Positions 31,392 through 43,629 of a DNA stretch of 64,000 bases are shown here, piece after piece (the stretch's first letter is position 1; every line of letters begins with the position of its first letter). The stretch spans positions 310,001 through 374,000 of the forward strand of contig UWYS01000019.1 of the NCBI GenBank assembly GCA_900291925.1. The letters are read 5' to 3'. Both the position numbers and the translations under genes were made by a program. A model generated the notes under the pieces. The model worked only from the letters and a program-made list of their open reading frames with translations, was not told the DNA's origin and did no database searches. Source of the DNA: Thecaphora thlaspeos (lineage: Eukaryota > Basidiomycota > Ustilaginomycetes > Urocystidales > Glomosporiaceae).

Positions 31392-32162
31392 AGTACTGGC
31401 CGGTGTTGAAATGGAAGGCCGGTCGTCTGGTGGGGCGGGTATCGGCGTGACGAGCGAGGAGGCGGTGGTGGTGGCGACGCTCCTGCGGCTGCTGCTTGTG
31501 CTGCTCACGACGAAGGACAGCGAGCAGATCCGGCAGACAGACTCGTAGGGATGGCGACGAGAGAGGTTTGGAGGGGGCGGGAGCCTGTGTGGCCGGTACG
31601 TAGGCTGTGGTTTGTCGATGGAAAGAGAGGTGGTGGCAGGCGGAGGAAGAAGAAAGATGTGACTGGAGGCCGCCCTCTTTGCCACACGCCAGGCGCCTCG
31701 GAAGATACGAGAAAGCTTTTGACGCCACCCGATTTTCTGCCTTGCAACCAGACCGAGAGCCGACAGCCGAAACTCCAGAAATTGCAAGGCAGCGCTCGGG
31801 CCATGCTATAGAGTTTGGGTGGGGGGAGCGCGGACACGGCCGGTTCGATGACGTCTGGCGGGGGTGATCGACCAAGCCTGCCCGCCTGTGTGGTGGAGAA
31901 AGGGCCGCAGGGGCCGCAGGGGCCGCGGCGGCACTGCGCCCACAGCGGAGCGCCCTCCGATCGGACGCCTGCCCGCGCACAGCCCACCAGAACATCGCCG
32001 CCCATACGCCAGCCATCCATCCCTTCGCACCACCATCACCGCCAATCTATCCATCCGGGCCATCCATCCCTCCACCCGTTCCCTCCAGGTTCTTGTTCTT
32101 ACCCCCACGCTATTCTATTTCCACCACCTCCACCTCCGCCTCCCGTCTCGCCCCTTTATTAA

Positions 32163-32189
32163 TCCATCCATCCATCCATCCATCCATCC
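32163..32189. repeat. CCAT tetranucleotide repeat in the EDE1 leader
   Basis: Seven consecutive CCAT units about 50 bases upstream of the EDE1 ATG, with a looser run of CCATCC elements further upstream (32030-32070). Probably part of the 5' untranslated region. Confidence 0.85.
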
Positions 32190-32235
32190 GCCCATCCGAC
32201 CAACCACGACGGCCCGCTCGGCCCCACGCGCAATC

Positions 32236-35200
32236 ATGCAGAGCCCAGCTCCCGCGGGCGGCTCCTCGCCCGCCTCGGCCATCGCTCTCTCGTCCGTAGA
32301 GAGACCCGCCTTTGCCCACCTCTTCAACCTCGCAGACCCCGACCGCACCGGCATTGTCACCGGCGACGCCGCCGTCTCCTTCTTTGCAAAGTCCAAGCTT
32401 CCCCCGCCCGTCCTCGGTCAGATCTGGGCCATCGCAGACAGCGCCAACAACGGCTTCCTCACCCCACCCTCCTTCAGCATTGCCCTCCGCCTCATCGCTC
32501 ACGCACAGCGCGGCGAGGCCGTCACAGAGGCGCTCGCAAAACGCCCCGGTCCTCCACCCACGCTCCAAGGCATTACCCTCCCCCTCAGCGCGCAGCTCAC
32601 CGGCTCGTCGCAGCAGCCCCTACAGGCGGTCCCGCCTTCCGCCATGCCCGGTGTCATCGAGATCAAGCCAGAGGATCGCGCACGCTACACGCGCATCTTT
32701 GCCAGTTCCGGGCCTCAGGGCGGCCTCATCGACAGCGACAAGGCAAAGGACATCTTCGTCAAGTCAAAGCTCCCCTTCGACAAGCTTGGCGCCATCTGGA
32801 ACCTTGCAGACACCCAGACCAGGGGCACCCTCGACCTCACCGACTTCATCATTGGCATGCACTTCATCCAGAACACGATGAACGGCTCGCTCAACTCCAT
32901 CCCCGCCGCCCTGCCCCCAGGCCTCTACGAGCAGGCAAAGGGCACCGCGGCGGCGTCCCGGCTCAGCGGAGGAGGAGGAGGGGGACTGGGGGCAGCGAGC
33001 TTCTCCGGAGGCCCCTTGGCCGCACAGGCTACTGGCGGATCGGCCTCGGCTGGTGCCGCTCCGCGGCAGTTCACTGGACAGCCGCTCTCAGCGTCGGCCT
33101 CTCACACCTTTTCGCCAGCACCTACGGGAATGTCGGCCTTCCAGTCGCCTCAAGCGACCGGCGCTGGCGTAGGCGCCACCTCGGCCCCGTCAGCCAGCTG
33201 GGACGTGACGCCAGAGGAAAAGCTGCGCTCCGACCGCTTCTTTGACGGCCTTGACGTCGAAAAGAAGGGCGAGCTCGAAGGCGGAGCAGTCGTCCCTTTC
33301 TTCGTGCAGAGCAAACTCAACGAGGCCGCGCTGGCCCACATTTGGTGAGTGGCCGCCGCCACCGCGTGCACATGCGCTTCTGCTGACCGTCCCTACCAGC
33401 CGAAACGCTATACTGACCTTGGCCGCCGCACTCTCTCGCATTTTGCATGGCTCCTCGCTGATCATCGCACACAATTACGCAGGGACCTTTCGGACATCAC
33501 GCAAACCGGAACGCTGACCAGGGATGAGTTTGCTGTCGCGATGCACCTCATCAACCAGCAGCTGGCCGGCAAGGAGCTGCCTCAGGAGCTGCAGCAGAGC
33601 CTGATCCCGCCTTCAATGCGCTCGATGAGCCTGCCCCAGGCCGTCGACCCGCAGCAGAGCGACACGCAGAAGGATCTCTTCTCGCTCATGGACGACGACC
33701 CGCCGCCGCCCACGGTATCGGCCACGTCCGCCTTCATCGCGCCGTCTGCAAACGCGCCCGTCGCCTCAAACGTCGGGACGGCCGCTGGCGCCAGGTCGGC
33801 TGCCTCCGGCCCCTTTGACGACGACTTCTTTGGGGGCGCCTCGCAGCAGCAGCAGCAGCAGCCGGCTGCCATGGCGGCCCTCTCGCCAACGGCTACTGGA
33901 GGCAGCTTTGGCGGTGGCGCTGCTGCTGCCGGCCTGCGTTCCCCTCCCATGGGCCAGCAGCAGCAGCAGGCGCCCGGGACGCCGAACCGCTCCGGCAGCA
34001 TGGCGGCGGCGCCGGGCTTTGGTGCAGGAGCGGGCGCGGGCATCGATCAGAGCGCCGAGTATGGCAACATGTCGATCCAGCTGCAGAGCACGCAGAAGGC
34101 CGTCTCCGGCCTCCAAGCCAAGCGGTCGGGCCTCGAGAGCGCCGTCACCACCAACGCAGCCAGCCTGGCCGAGCTCGAGACGCGGCTCTCAGCGGTTCGC
34201 GGCCAGCACGAGACCGAGTCGAAACTGGTCCGAGACCTCGAGACGCGCCGCAACGCGCAAAGCGAGGAGCTGCGAAAGCTGCGCGAAAACGTGATCCGCA
34301 AGGAGAGCGCCCTCAGTGCGCTCAAGGCCGAAAAGGACGAGCTCGAGCAGGCGGTGATGCACGACCGTGAGGACGTCCGCGATATGAAGAAGAAGATGGG
34401 CGAGATCCAGGTCGAGACCAAGGCGCTCAAGGAGGTGCTCGAGAAGCTGCGCAGGGACGCCCGGCAGCAAAAGGGCCTGGTGGTCATCAGCAAGAAGCAG
34501 CTCGGCACCGCTGAGACCGACAAGGACAAGGTTCAGTCGGACATCGCCACTGCGGAGCAAGGCGAAGGTCTCGAGGAGGCGGCCAGCCCCGCGACGGTCA
34601 GGCGCGATCTCGCTTCGCCTCGGTCCCTCGCCTCCCCCGCTCTGCAGGCAGACTCGGTGCTCAGCCCGGCCGCGAGCGTTCGAAGCACTAATCCCTTCGA
34701 CCGTTTCGGTGCCGCCGGTACAGCCCCGACATCGTCGTCTTCGCGGCCCGAGAGCCCCGCTGTCTTCTCGTCGCAGCTGCCGGGACATCCGGGAGCGGGT
34801 ACGGCCGCTTTGGCTGGCGTCGGTGCCGGCGCTGTGCTTGGCGACGCTGCTGCTGCTGCAACCGCTGCCGGTGGTGCGTTTGACCAGGCCAAGGAGGGCG
34901 AGGATGACCCCTTCGCGCTGCCTCGGTCCGTCGGCGGCAGCGAGCAGGAGACGGTGGCGCCCACAACCAGCGCCGGCGGCTTCGATGATGCCTTCAGCGT
35001 CCCCGCCGCTGCCGCCGCCCAGCAGCAGCCCAACAACGACTTTGACGATAATTTTGGCGACGACTTTGGCGCCTCGGCCGCCGCCGCTCCGGCTGCCACC
35101 ACCGCTGTCCCTGCTACGACGACCGCGTTCGACGATGCGTTTGGCAACGACTTTGCCCCCACCGAGCCGGGCAGTGGAGATGCTGCTGCTCCTGCTAAAG

Positions 35201-37056
35201 ACCCTGCACAGGCCTCCGTCCCCGACGCCGACTTCGGCAGCGCGTTTGCTCCTGTCCAGGCGGTCAAGACGCCGGACGGCGCGGCGACCGAGCCCGAGCA
35301 CGTAGCCCAATCGGACGAGGAAGATCAAGGACCGGTTCATCATCAAGATAACGACAGCGATAGCGACGACAGCTCGGACGACGATGACGAGGGCCCGGAG
35401 GACGTCGGCGGCTACAAATCGCCCGTGCCCGCTGTCGCTGGAGGTGCGGTCGGTGGCGCTGGCGTCGGTGCGACCCCGATGACCGACAGCAACGCCTCTG
35501 ACCGATTCCCCGACATCAATGCATCCACTACTGATGACGATGATGACGATGACGAGTCGCCGTTCGGTGTTAGTGCCGATGCCGCCCGTAGCGACGATGC
35601 GAAGCCCTCAATCTCTGGAGGCCTGGGCGCGTTCGGAGAGGCTGCCGAGGAGCCGATGGCGGCACCGGAAGCGGAAGCACGCGATGCGGCCCACGCACCG
35701 ACGTCGGCGGCGCCCGTCGATGCCTCTGCTATCGGAGCCGGCGAGACGGCCAGCATCGCCTCGATCGCGCCGATAAGCAGGCGTCAGTCCGGTTTAGGGG
35801 ACGATGACGACGCGATCGAGGTCGCCGACAAAGGTCGCGACGAGAGCGAGGCGGGTGCCGGTCTCGGCGCTGCGGGCGCTGGCTTTGCCGCTGCTGCTAC
35901 CGCCGGTGGACTTCTTGCAACAAACAGTTCGTCTTCCGCCGGTGCAGCCGGTGCTCCGCCGCTGAGCCCCTCTGCAGAGGACGACGACGTTCCGCTCGGC
36001 CAGATCCTGTCGAACCGGACCGCTGCCGCTGCCGCTGCCGCTCCTGCCGACGCTTCGGCCTCGCAGCGGTCGCTGAGCCCCAGCAGCTCCCTCAAGACGC
36101 GCCGCGCCCCTCCGCCCGCCCCCGTCCGCCAGTCGTCGACGCTGAGCACCGCTCCGACCGTCCTGGAGGCTGCGCCCGCCGGTGCTGCAGTCGTCGCCCC
36201 GGTCGGCGCCAACTCCGCCGACAGCAACCCCTTTGGCACCGACGACTTCACTCCTCCGTCGTTCTCTCCCACCAACACCAAGGACACTGTTCGGTCCTCT
36301 GATGTCCCTGTCCCTGCCGCGGCCCCGGCTTCAGGGGGAAGCAGCGCCGCCAACAACGCTACGACCACCAGCGGCGGCAGCAACTTTGACGATTTCGATT
36401 CGGCGTTTGAGGATCTGGGACAGGCGGACGTCGTCCCTGCCTCCTCCTCTGGCGCCGCCGCCAGTGCCGGTGGTGCGGCAGCTTCGAGTGCGCCGATGGC
36501 CGGATTCGACGATGCATTCGACTCAGACTTTGCCTTTGTCCCTTCGTTTGGAACTGCGCCCACCTCTAGCGGTCCCACCAGCACGGTCGGTGCAGCGCCC
36601 GCAATTGCCTCAAACAGCAACGTCGCCGCCCCCGCGACTGCGAGGGCGTCCAACGCAGGGTTCGAAGACTTTGACTCGGCATTCGACCCCATCTCTGGCA
36701 ACGCAAGTGCGACACGAGGAAGTCCCGAGGCGCACGGCGGCGGAGGAAGGAGCCAGACCAACTCCGGCTCTGGATTCAGCTTCGAAGATGCATTCGAAAC
36801 GTCGCCCTCTTCCTCTTCTGGCCCCGGTGCAAGTGGCGCGACAACATACGCTCCACCCCCCGGACCTCCGCCGCCGAGTCTACCGGAACGGAGACCGACT
36901 CAGCTAAGCCAGGCGGTCAATGCACTTGCGGACGATGCGCCACCCGTCAAGCAGTTGTGTGGTATGGGCTTCGAACGACCCAAAGTCATCAAGGCGCTAG
37001 AGAAGAGTAACTATAGGACCGAAAAGGCATTGGAACGACTCTTGGCTCAGGCTTAA
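32236..37056 (+). CDS. EDE1: Ede1/Eps15-like endocytic scaffold
   Basis: Two exons, 32236-33344 and 33483-37056; 1560 aa. Early clathrin-mediated endocytosis scaffold. Three EH domains lie near residues 22-95, 142-218 and 323-415 (for example VLGQIWAIADSANNGFL, LGAIWNLADTQTRGTLDL and LAHIW|DLSDITQTGTL; the intron splits the third). They bind NPF motifs. A Gln/Gly/Ala linker leads to a coiled coil at about 555-730 (Glu/Lys/Leu-rich), then about 780 residues of disordered Ala/Ser/Pro/Asp sequence with repeated FDDAF, FDSAFED and NPF-type elements. The C-terminus (about 1517-1560) is a UBA domain, MGFERPKVIKALEKSNYRTE, for ubiquitinated cargo. The long disordered region is unusually Asp/Ser-rich. 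Confidence 0.95.
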
Positions 37057-37229
37057 ACACAGATGTCGACGTAGCTGAGATGAAGCGGACGGAAGTTGTA
37101 TGTAGATTCGTGCTTGAAAGAAAATATCTTTCCAACTATCTGACGTAAGGAAAAGGATTCGTCATGCTGCTTTGCTTTGCAATGATGTTGGAGATGGTCT
37201 AGGGTTTCTTAGCAAGACGAGGAAGTCAT

Positions 37230-38414
37230 CTAGCCATACATGTTTTGGTCTAACGGCGCTCCGAATACGCCGTCCCAGCTTTTGGGCTGGACGAAGTGGT
37301 CCTCTACGTTTAGCTGCAACGTCTTTGCGACAACGGTGGCGAGAACTTGAGCGTCTGGACGATTGTCTCCTTCGGCGCAGAAGAGGAGGAGGGCTGCTAC
37401 CTGCACGTCCGTAGAGGAGGAAGTGGTAAAGGGAAGGAGGATCTTGCGTGTCATACCGCCGCCTGGGATTTGGGGGATAGGAGAGGGGGAAGGTGGAGGG
37501 ACGGTGGTGAGATGTTGGGGAGGTGGGCGGAGTTGGAAGGACGGGTAGAGACGTGAGAGGGTGAGAAGAGGAGGTGTTGTGGGTGGGGTGGGGAAGAGGG
37601 TGTGTAGAGACGTGCTGTGCGTGGAGGAAGGTGAGGGGAGGGGAAGAGGGGAGGTTCAATGAGGGAGCGAGGCAAACGGACGGAAAGGCGAGGGGACACC
37701 AGAAGGGAGACTGCTTACACGAGCTCGTCGTCTGTTCGTGCTGCTGCGTCGATGCTGCCAGGTCGCAAGGAGAGGGATGGCTTGACAAAAGGGGTTGAGC
37801 GTTCGGAAAGCATCTTGAATGAGAAGGCCGATGCCGGGATGCTGGCTTACCTGGAGAGGATGAGCACCTGCTTGAACCCTGCCGAGCGGATCCAGGAAAC
37901 GAATCGGTCTGTAAAGATGCGTTCTCTTGACTGCGAGCGCGGGAAGGACAGGGGAAGAAGTTGTTGGTTGAGTGAACAGCCTCGCTAGTTGAGCGCGCCG
38001 TCACCTTGGCTCTCACCTTGAAGACAGGACTTCTCTGCTGCACCACGGTCAAGTTATCATGGTTCTGAAAAACTGACGTTCAGAGACACGGAAGGAGGAG
38101 TAGAAGCGCGTCAACAAAAGGTCAGCCGCCACTCAGAACATGCGCGACTGCGATCGGACAGACTCACCCTCGAGTGGCGTGGTGACGGCATCTGCTTTAC
38201 TACCTTCCTGTGGACCGGCAAAGGGTATGCAGTCGCTATGGTCTAGCCTGGCAGCTTTGCAGAGGGCGAGGGACTTGGAGTTGAGCAGGAGGTCGACGGC
38301 GAGCTGCGGTGCGGAGCCTACGCTGACCATGGGCAGGACGAGCGTGTGCGCTTCGAAGCTCGGTGGCGAGGAGGAGGCGGTTAGTGGGTAGAGGAAGGGC
38401 GTGGTGTCGGACAT
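37230..38414 (-). CDS. PAC2: Proteasome assembly chaperone 2
   Basis: Five exons: 38414-38168, 38072-38017, 37930-37851, 37754-37719 and 37614-37230; 267 aa. With Pac1 (not in the window), Pac2 assembles the 20S alpha ring. The reading follows the family throughout: [20 protein letters not shown] near residue 30, [31 protein letters not shown], then [11 protein letters not shown] across a junction, [28 protein letters not shown] and the C-terminal [18 protein letters not shown]. No single exon gives a recognisable protein; every junction was chosen because it restores this sequence at a consensus site. Its start is 396 bp from the divergent start of proteasome subunit PUP1. Confidence 0.88.
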
Positions 38415-38810
38415 GGTTGTGGCGGAGTGGGAGGTGCGAGAGGGAGACGGGGTCATGGCAAGAGCCAAGAGCCAAGAGGCGAGAAGGGTCGCACACGCAC
38501 AGACAGCGTCGGGTCCCGGGTCGTGGCCGCGTGCGTGCGTTGCCTCCACTTTGCTTGCGGGCGCGCGTGGGGCGTTCCGTGCGAGAAATGCACATCGATC
38601 ACCCACGGCGCAAGCGTAGGCGGCGTCGAGCGCAGCTTGCGTGGTGCTCCACTTTGGCCCCCCGCCCAACACCTCCCCGCTCTCGACACCTTCTCTCCGC
38701 AACCCTTCGCACTCTCACCTTTCCTCGCCCTCATCTCACCTCGCCTCGTTTCACCTTACATACTCTGCCACTGTCGTCGTCCCACCGCTACCGCCACCGC
38801 CACCGCCGCC

Positions 38811-40009
38811 ATGACATCCCGCCTCGCCTCAAAGTCCGCCTCGGGCTTCGACTTCTCCTCCTACTCTCGCAACAACCACCTCTCCTCGTCCGGTCTCGGC
38901 GGCTTCACCGCCACCTCTACGGGAACCACCATCGTCGGATGCATCTACAAGGACGGCGTCGTCCTCGGCGCCGACACACGCGCTACAGAGGGTCCCATTG
39001 TAGCCGACAAGAACTGCGAAAAGATCCACTACATCTCCGACAACATCCGCTGCTGCGGAGCCGGCACCGCCGCCGACACCGAGTTCGTCACCGCCCTCAT
39101 CTCGAGCAACATGCAACTACACCAGCTCAACACCGGCAGGAAGCCCAGGGTCGTCACGGCCATGACGATGCTCAAGCAGAGGCTATTCCAGTGAGTGTGC
39201 GGCCGCGCCCTCGCGCTAGCGGTGAAGGGCAGTGCAGAATTGACACGCTTGTTCCTCCTTCTCTTTCTCCTTCCCCCGCCATCGCCCAGGTACCAAGGAC
39301 ACATTGGCGCCGCGCTCGTCCTGGGAGGCTTCGACGCTACCGGTCCCAACCTCTTCACCGTCGCACCACACGGCTCGACAGACAAGCTCCCCTACGTCAC
39401 CATGGGCTCGGGTTCGCTCGCCGCCATGGCCGTGTTTGAGAGCGGCTGGGTCAAGGATATGGAGGTGCGTTACGACCTCGGTCCTCGCCAGCCTTCACTC
39501 CCCATCGCTTCGGGTCACTAACCTTCCTCCCTTTGCCTCTCCCCTCTCTACTGCCACGCCCGCGCCCGCTCCACAGCGACAAGACGCCATCAACCTAGTG
39601 GCCGCCGCCATCTCTTCGGGTATCTTCAACGACCTCGGGTCCGGCAGCAACGTCGACGTCTGCGTCATCACAAAGGACAAGACCGATTACCTGCGCAACT
39701 ACGAGACGCCCAACGAGCGCGTCCAAAAAGAGCAGCGGTACGGCTTCAAAAAGGGCACCACGGCCTTCACAAAGGAGATGATCTACAGCATGATCCAGAA
39801 GGAAGGTGAGCATTCCATACCACCGCCTCTCGCGCATCTTTCCCCTGCTTTTGCCTGGTGCGTGGACGTGAGCGCTGACTGCCATGCCTTTGATACGCTG
39901 CTTTGAAACCTTGTCGTGGCTGGCTCGCACCACGGTAGACGTGCTCCAGGTCGGAAAGACAGCCGCTGTACCGCCGTCGGCGGGCGAGGAGAGGATGGAT
40001 ACGTCGTAG
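38811..40009 (+). CDS. PUP1: 20S proteasome subunit beta2 (trypsin-like site)
   Basis: Four exons: 38811-39190, 39290-39464, 39577-39805 and 39939-40009; 284 aa. The propeptide of about 38 residues ends STG, and the mature subunit starts [20 protein letters not shown] with the catalytic threonine at residue 39. The conserved Lys follows in the beta2 pattern, and [16 protein letters not shown] confirms beta2 rather than beta1 or beta5. [20 protein letters not shown] and [16 protein letters not shown] are further signatures. The last exon adds a short tail ([18 protein letters not shown]) that would wrap beta3. It cleaves after basic residues. Divergent from PAC2. Confidence 0.95.
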
Positions 40010-40190
40010 AGCGGCTTGTCGCATTCTCCCATTCACCGAGCAATCTTCAGAGCAGTCGGAAGTCACGCAACTTGCACCGTCTTTCGCAGAGAGCATGCAT
40101 GATGTCTGTGAATTCGTTTTGGTGCATCGGCTCGGTCGCTATCTATGACATTTCTTGAAAGCGGCGCCGACTCGACGCAACACCTCTCTA

Positions 40191-41703
40191 TCACTGTGTC
40201 GTCTCATCAACGACGACGCTCCACTCATGTTCAACCTTTCCAAGCTGAATATCGGTGATCCTTTCCAACATTGCCTTTGCGATGGGACCGCTACCTCCTT
40301 CCGTGACGGGAATGTGGATATCCTCTTCCTTGTATCCGATGCGATCGACGGGAGAGACGATAGCAGCTGTACCGGCTCCGAAGATTTCGAGGAGAGAACC
40401 GTCCTTGGAGGCGTCGATGACTTCCTTCATTGTGATTTCGCGTTCGGAAACGTGTAGGTTTGAAGGGAGAGAGGAGAGCGGGTGTTTGCCTGAGACGTGG
40501 TCGTGTGCGATGTGTAGGATCGAGTCGCGCGTCACGCCAGGTAGGATCATGCCGTTTAGAGGCGGAGTGATGAGTTCGACGCCTGGCGGTGGGAGGCAAG
40601 GGGCTCCGGAAGTGAGGAGGAGCCAAGGGACGGTGTCAGGCTTTTTGGTGCGCATGCGGACGAGGATCTGCGACGAGGAAGCAGGAAGGCTGGCTACTCA
40701 CCGCCATCGGCCATCTTCTTGACGACCATGAGGTTCATGGTTCCGACCTCTGTGAGGAGCTCCTGCTCTCCGAACAGCCACAGGTTCTGCTGGTATCCGC
40801 GCTTGGCCGCCTCCATCTGCGGGAGAATGCCGGGAGCGTAGTTGCCTCCGAGCTTAAAGTGGCCCGTTCCGCCGGGCCAGGCGCGGACTTTGGACGGGTC
40901 AGCCTCGAGCGCGACCGGCTTGAAGCCGGTCTTGTAGTAAGGTCCGACGGGAGAGCAGATGATAAAGAGGAGCGCGTCCTTGGTAGGGTGCACGCCGAGC
41001 GCCGCTTCCGTCCCGATCATGGCGGGACGGATGTAGAGCGAGTGGCCCGGCTCAGAGGGGATCCAGGCCTTGTCGAGCGCGACGAGTTTCTTGATCAGCT
41101 TGGTCAGCTCCTCGCCTTCGAAGGTCTGCAGTGGTGGCATGGGCAGGTACAGAGGAGGGAGGGAAGAAGCCGATTGACGGTCAGTCGTGCGACATGGTGG
41201 TGGTGCGGCCGCCGCGCAGACCGCTTGCAACTCACGGGCAGGGCAATCCTAGCTGCGCTCGTGTTCATGCGCTTCATGTTCATGTCGGGTCTAAAGAGAC
41301 GAATGTTTCCGTTGACGTCCTTGTAGGCCTTCATGCCTTCAAAGAGGCTGGGAGCGTAGTGGAAGATGACGGCGGACGGATCAAGCTGGAGCGGGCTGTA
41401 GGGGTGGATCTTTGGGGCGGCCCAGCCGCTTGCGCTGTTCCAAGGGACGCTGAGCATGTGGTCGGCAAAGTTTGTGCCAAAGATGAGCGACTGACTCGGG
41501 GGCGGGGCGCGCGGGGCGTTTGTGGGCTCGACAACGAGGGCGTCGGCAGAGAGCTGGTTGAGGCCGGTCGCTTCACCAGTCATGGGGTCGAGGTTGACGT
41601 TGCTGGCGGCAGCGGCGGCGGAAGCGGGCATCCTGTGCGCTGCTCCAAGCGAGGCGCGGGAGAGGGTAGTGCGCAGCGCGGCGGGTAGCGTGCGGGCAAA
41701 CAT
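40191..41703 (-). CDS. BAT1: Branched-chain amino acid aminotransferase, mitochondrial
   Basis: Three exons: 41703-41236, 41125-40702 and 40582-40191; 427 aa. Fold-type IV PLP enzyme, last step of Leu/Ile/Val synthesis and first step of their breakdown. The start MFARTLPAALRTTLSRASLG is a mitochondrial presequence. Family motifs are LSVPWNSASGWAAPKIHPYS, FHYAPSLFEGMKAYKDVNGN, LYIRPAMIGTEAALGV, the PLP-lysine stretch GGTGHFKLGGNYAPGIL, VELITPPLNGMILPGVTRDS and EIFGAGTAAIVSPVDRI. The third exon must start at the GCCAG acceptor at 40583; an earlier acceptor near 40668 would break the frame. Divergent from RPB9. Confidence 0.93.
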
Positions 41704-42310
41704 GGCGTGTGTGTGAGAGAGAGAGAGGGGGGGGAAGAGAGGGTGGTGAGGGGAGATGGAGATGGAGATGGAGATGGGAGTGGAGATGGGGATAGGGATG
41801 GCGACGGGGATGACAGGCTTGGAGGGAGGCGTGGCCGACGACGAGGGCGCGGTGGCGTCGGTCGACCGACAATCATTTCTTATACTCACACTTTGCCTGG
41901 CCGGCCACTTGATCGGGCGGCCACTTGATCGGGCGGCCACCCCTCCACCCAACACTCTCTCACTCACTCTCACGAATGGCGCACTCTCGGCTCCGCGCCA
42001 GTCGCGAGTGGAGAAAGCGCAGGTGCCACCCGCTCAATCCTCCCTTTGCTTTCCTTCTTCCCATCACTCTCGTCCCTCCTCACCACTCCTCACCTCACCC
42101 TGCTCCATCCCATCCCAGCCCTGTCCTTTCCTTGCCTCGCCTTACCTTGCCTTACCTTGCCTCCCTCGCTCCCTCTCCAGCCAGCCCCTTCTCCTTCTCA
42201 CAGCACAGCAAACATACTGCGCATCATCGTCACCACAAACACCAACACGACCCTCCCTCCCTCTCGAGAACCCAACGCATCCCCGGCACCCTCCCACGCA
42301 CGACCCAACC

Positions 42311-43229
42311 ATGGCCTCCCTCAACTTCTGCGCCGAATGGTGTGACGTCTTGCACCTTTCTCCCCAGCTTTCCCCATGTACCCACACTCACACCCTCTCC
42401 ATCCCTCCTCGCCCGTCGCGCCTCGGCCTTTCTGACACAGCAACAATCTGCTCTACCCAGAGGTGGATCGCACCAACCACGTCCTTCTCTACGCATGCCG
42501 TAACTGCAACTATTCGGAAGAAGCCAGACAGTCGCTCGTCTTTCGCAACGATCTCATGAGCGTTACAAAGGTACGTGCCCATTCCGCTCTCCCTGCCCGG
42601 TGCTTCGGTCCAATTTCACGGCCCATCGACCATAAAGATACGAGGCAACGTCGCCCCTGTCCGCCGAGACCGCGGACCACGCACCACGCCCGACTTCTCA
42701 CACCGCTTGCACCTTCCCTCCTGCCCCGCTCCCGTGCTGGGAACAGGAACAACCCGGCGTAATCGACAACCTGATGAAGGACCCGACGCTAGCGAGAACC
42801 CAGGACCTGTCTTGTCCCGAATGCAGTCACTCTGAGTGAGTCGCCGCAGCCCGCTCGACCTCATCATTCCCTCCCACCTGCATGCTTGTCGAGTCTCTTC
42901 CGACACCACTTCCTCCCTCGGGTACGCTCTGCTCCGACACCACGGCTTCAAACAGAGCGGTAGTCTTCCAAGACCAGTCAAAACGAATCTTGAACCGTAA
43001 GTTCCCTCTCCCCCTCGCCTCGCCCGTCTGCGCCCCTCGCGAATCACAGCTTCGCACTGACACACGACATCCCCACCGCATCGCTGAGCATCTCCTGCTT
43101 CCACCCAACACACCAGGTATGACCCTGTTCTACGTCTGCACACGCTGCAATCACCTCTTCCGCGACCCACCACAGCAGGCTCCCAACGTCGGTCCGGGTC
43201 AGGTATGGAACGATCGCAAGAAAAAGTAA
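42311..43229 (+). CDS. RPB9: RNA polymerase II subunit Rpb9
   Basis: Five exons: 42311-42339, 42441-42570, 42747-42835, 42956-42996 and 43117-43229; 133 aa. Start and proofreading-related polymerase subunit with two zinc ribbons. Ribbon 1 uses FCAEC|NNLLYPEVDR and YACRNCNYSEEA; ribbon 2 uses DLSCPECSHSEA and LFYVCTRCNHLF. All four CxxC pairs are present. The first exon has only 29 coding bases and splits the second Cys codon of the first pair. The intron after it uses a GTGTGA donor, weaker than the rest. Length matches yeast Rpb9 (122 aa) apart from a short C-terminal tail. Confidence 0.93.
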
Positions 43230-43629
43230 CCCCATCTCTCCCACGCCACGTCCTCTTCTTCCGTCGTTGTCGTCGTCGTTTGTTCGTGGTGGTGCCATCT
43301 TTCTCGTCATTCATGTCTCCCGTCTTTACACTGTCGTCATTTCTCCGTCATTCTGAGAGGCAAGACTCGATCCAAAATCTGTACTCTAGCTCTTTTCTAC
43401 CCGTCTTGAATCAGTATCCCCATTTGGTACATTGTACCTGTGCATGGCTAAACTTATCGAGATCATGCACCATTCGCACAAGTCTCTTACATCCTCATCA
43501 CCAGAAGCCTCCCCCCCAACACGCACGTGCGTGTGTGTGTGTGTGTGTGTAAGGCAGAGAGACGTAGGAATCTTGACAATTTTCTCCTTTCCCCCTCCAG
43601 CCCACCCACCCCACCTCTCTCGCACCGTC

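Noticed and set aside
34189..35346. Long minus-strand open frame (385 codons) under EDE1
   Set aside because: It is the antisense shadow of the Ala/Asp-rich EDE1 coding region; composition is an artefact of GC-rich third positions and no domain is present. The same applies to 35784-36761 and 36182-36907.
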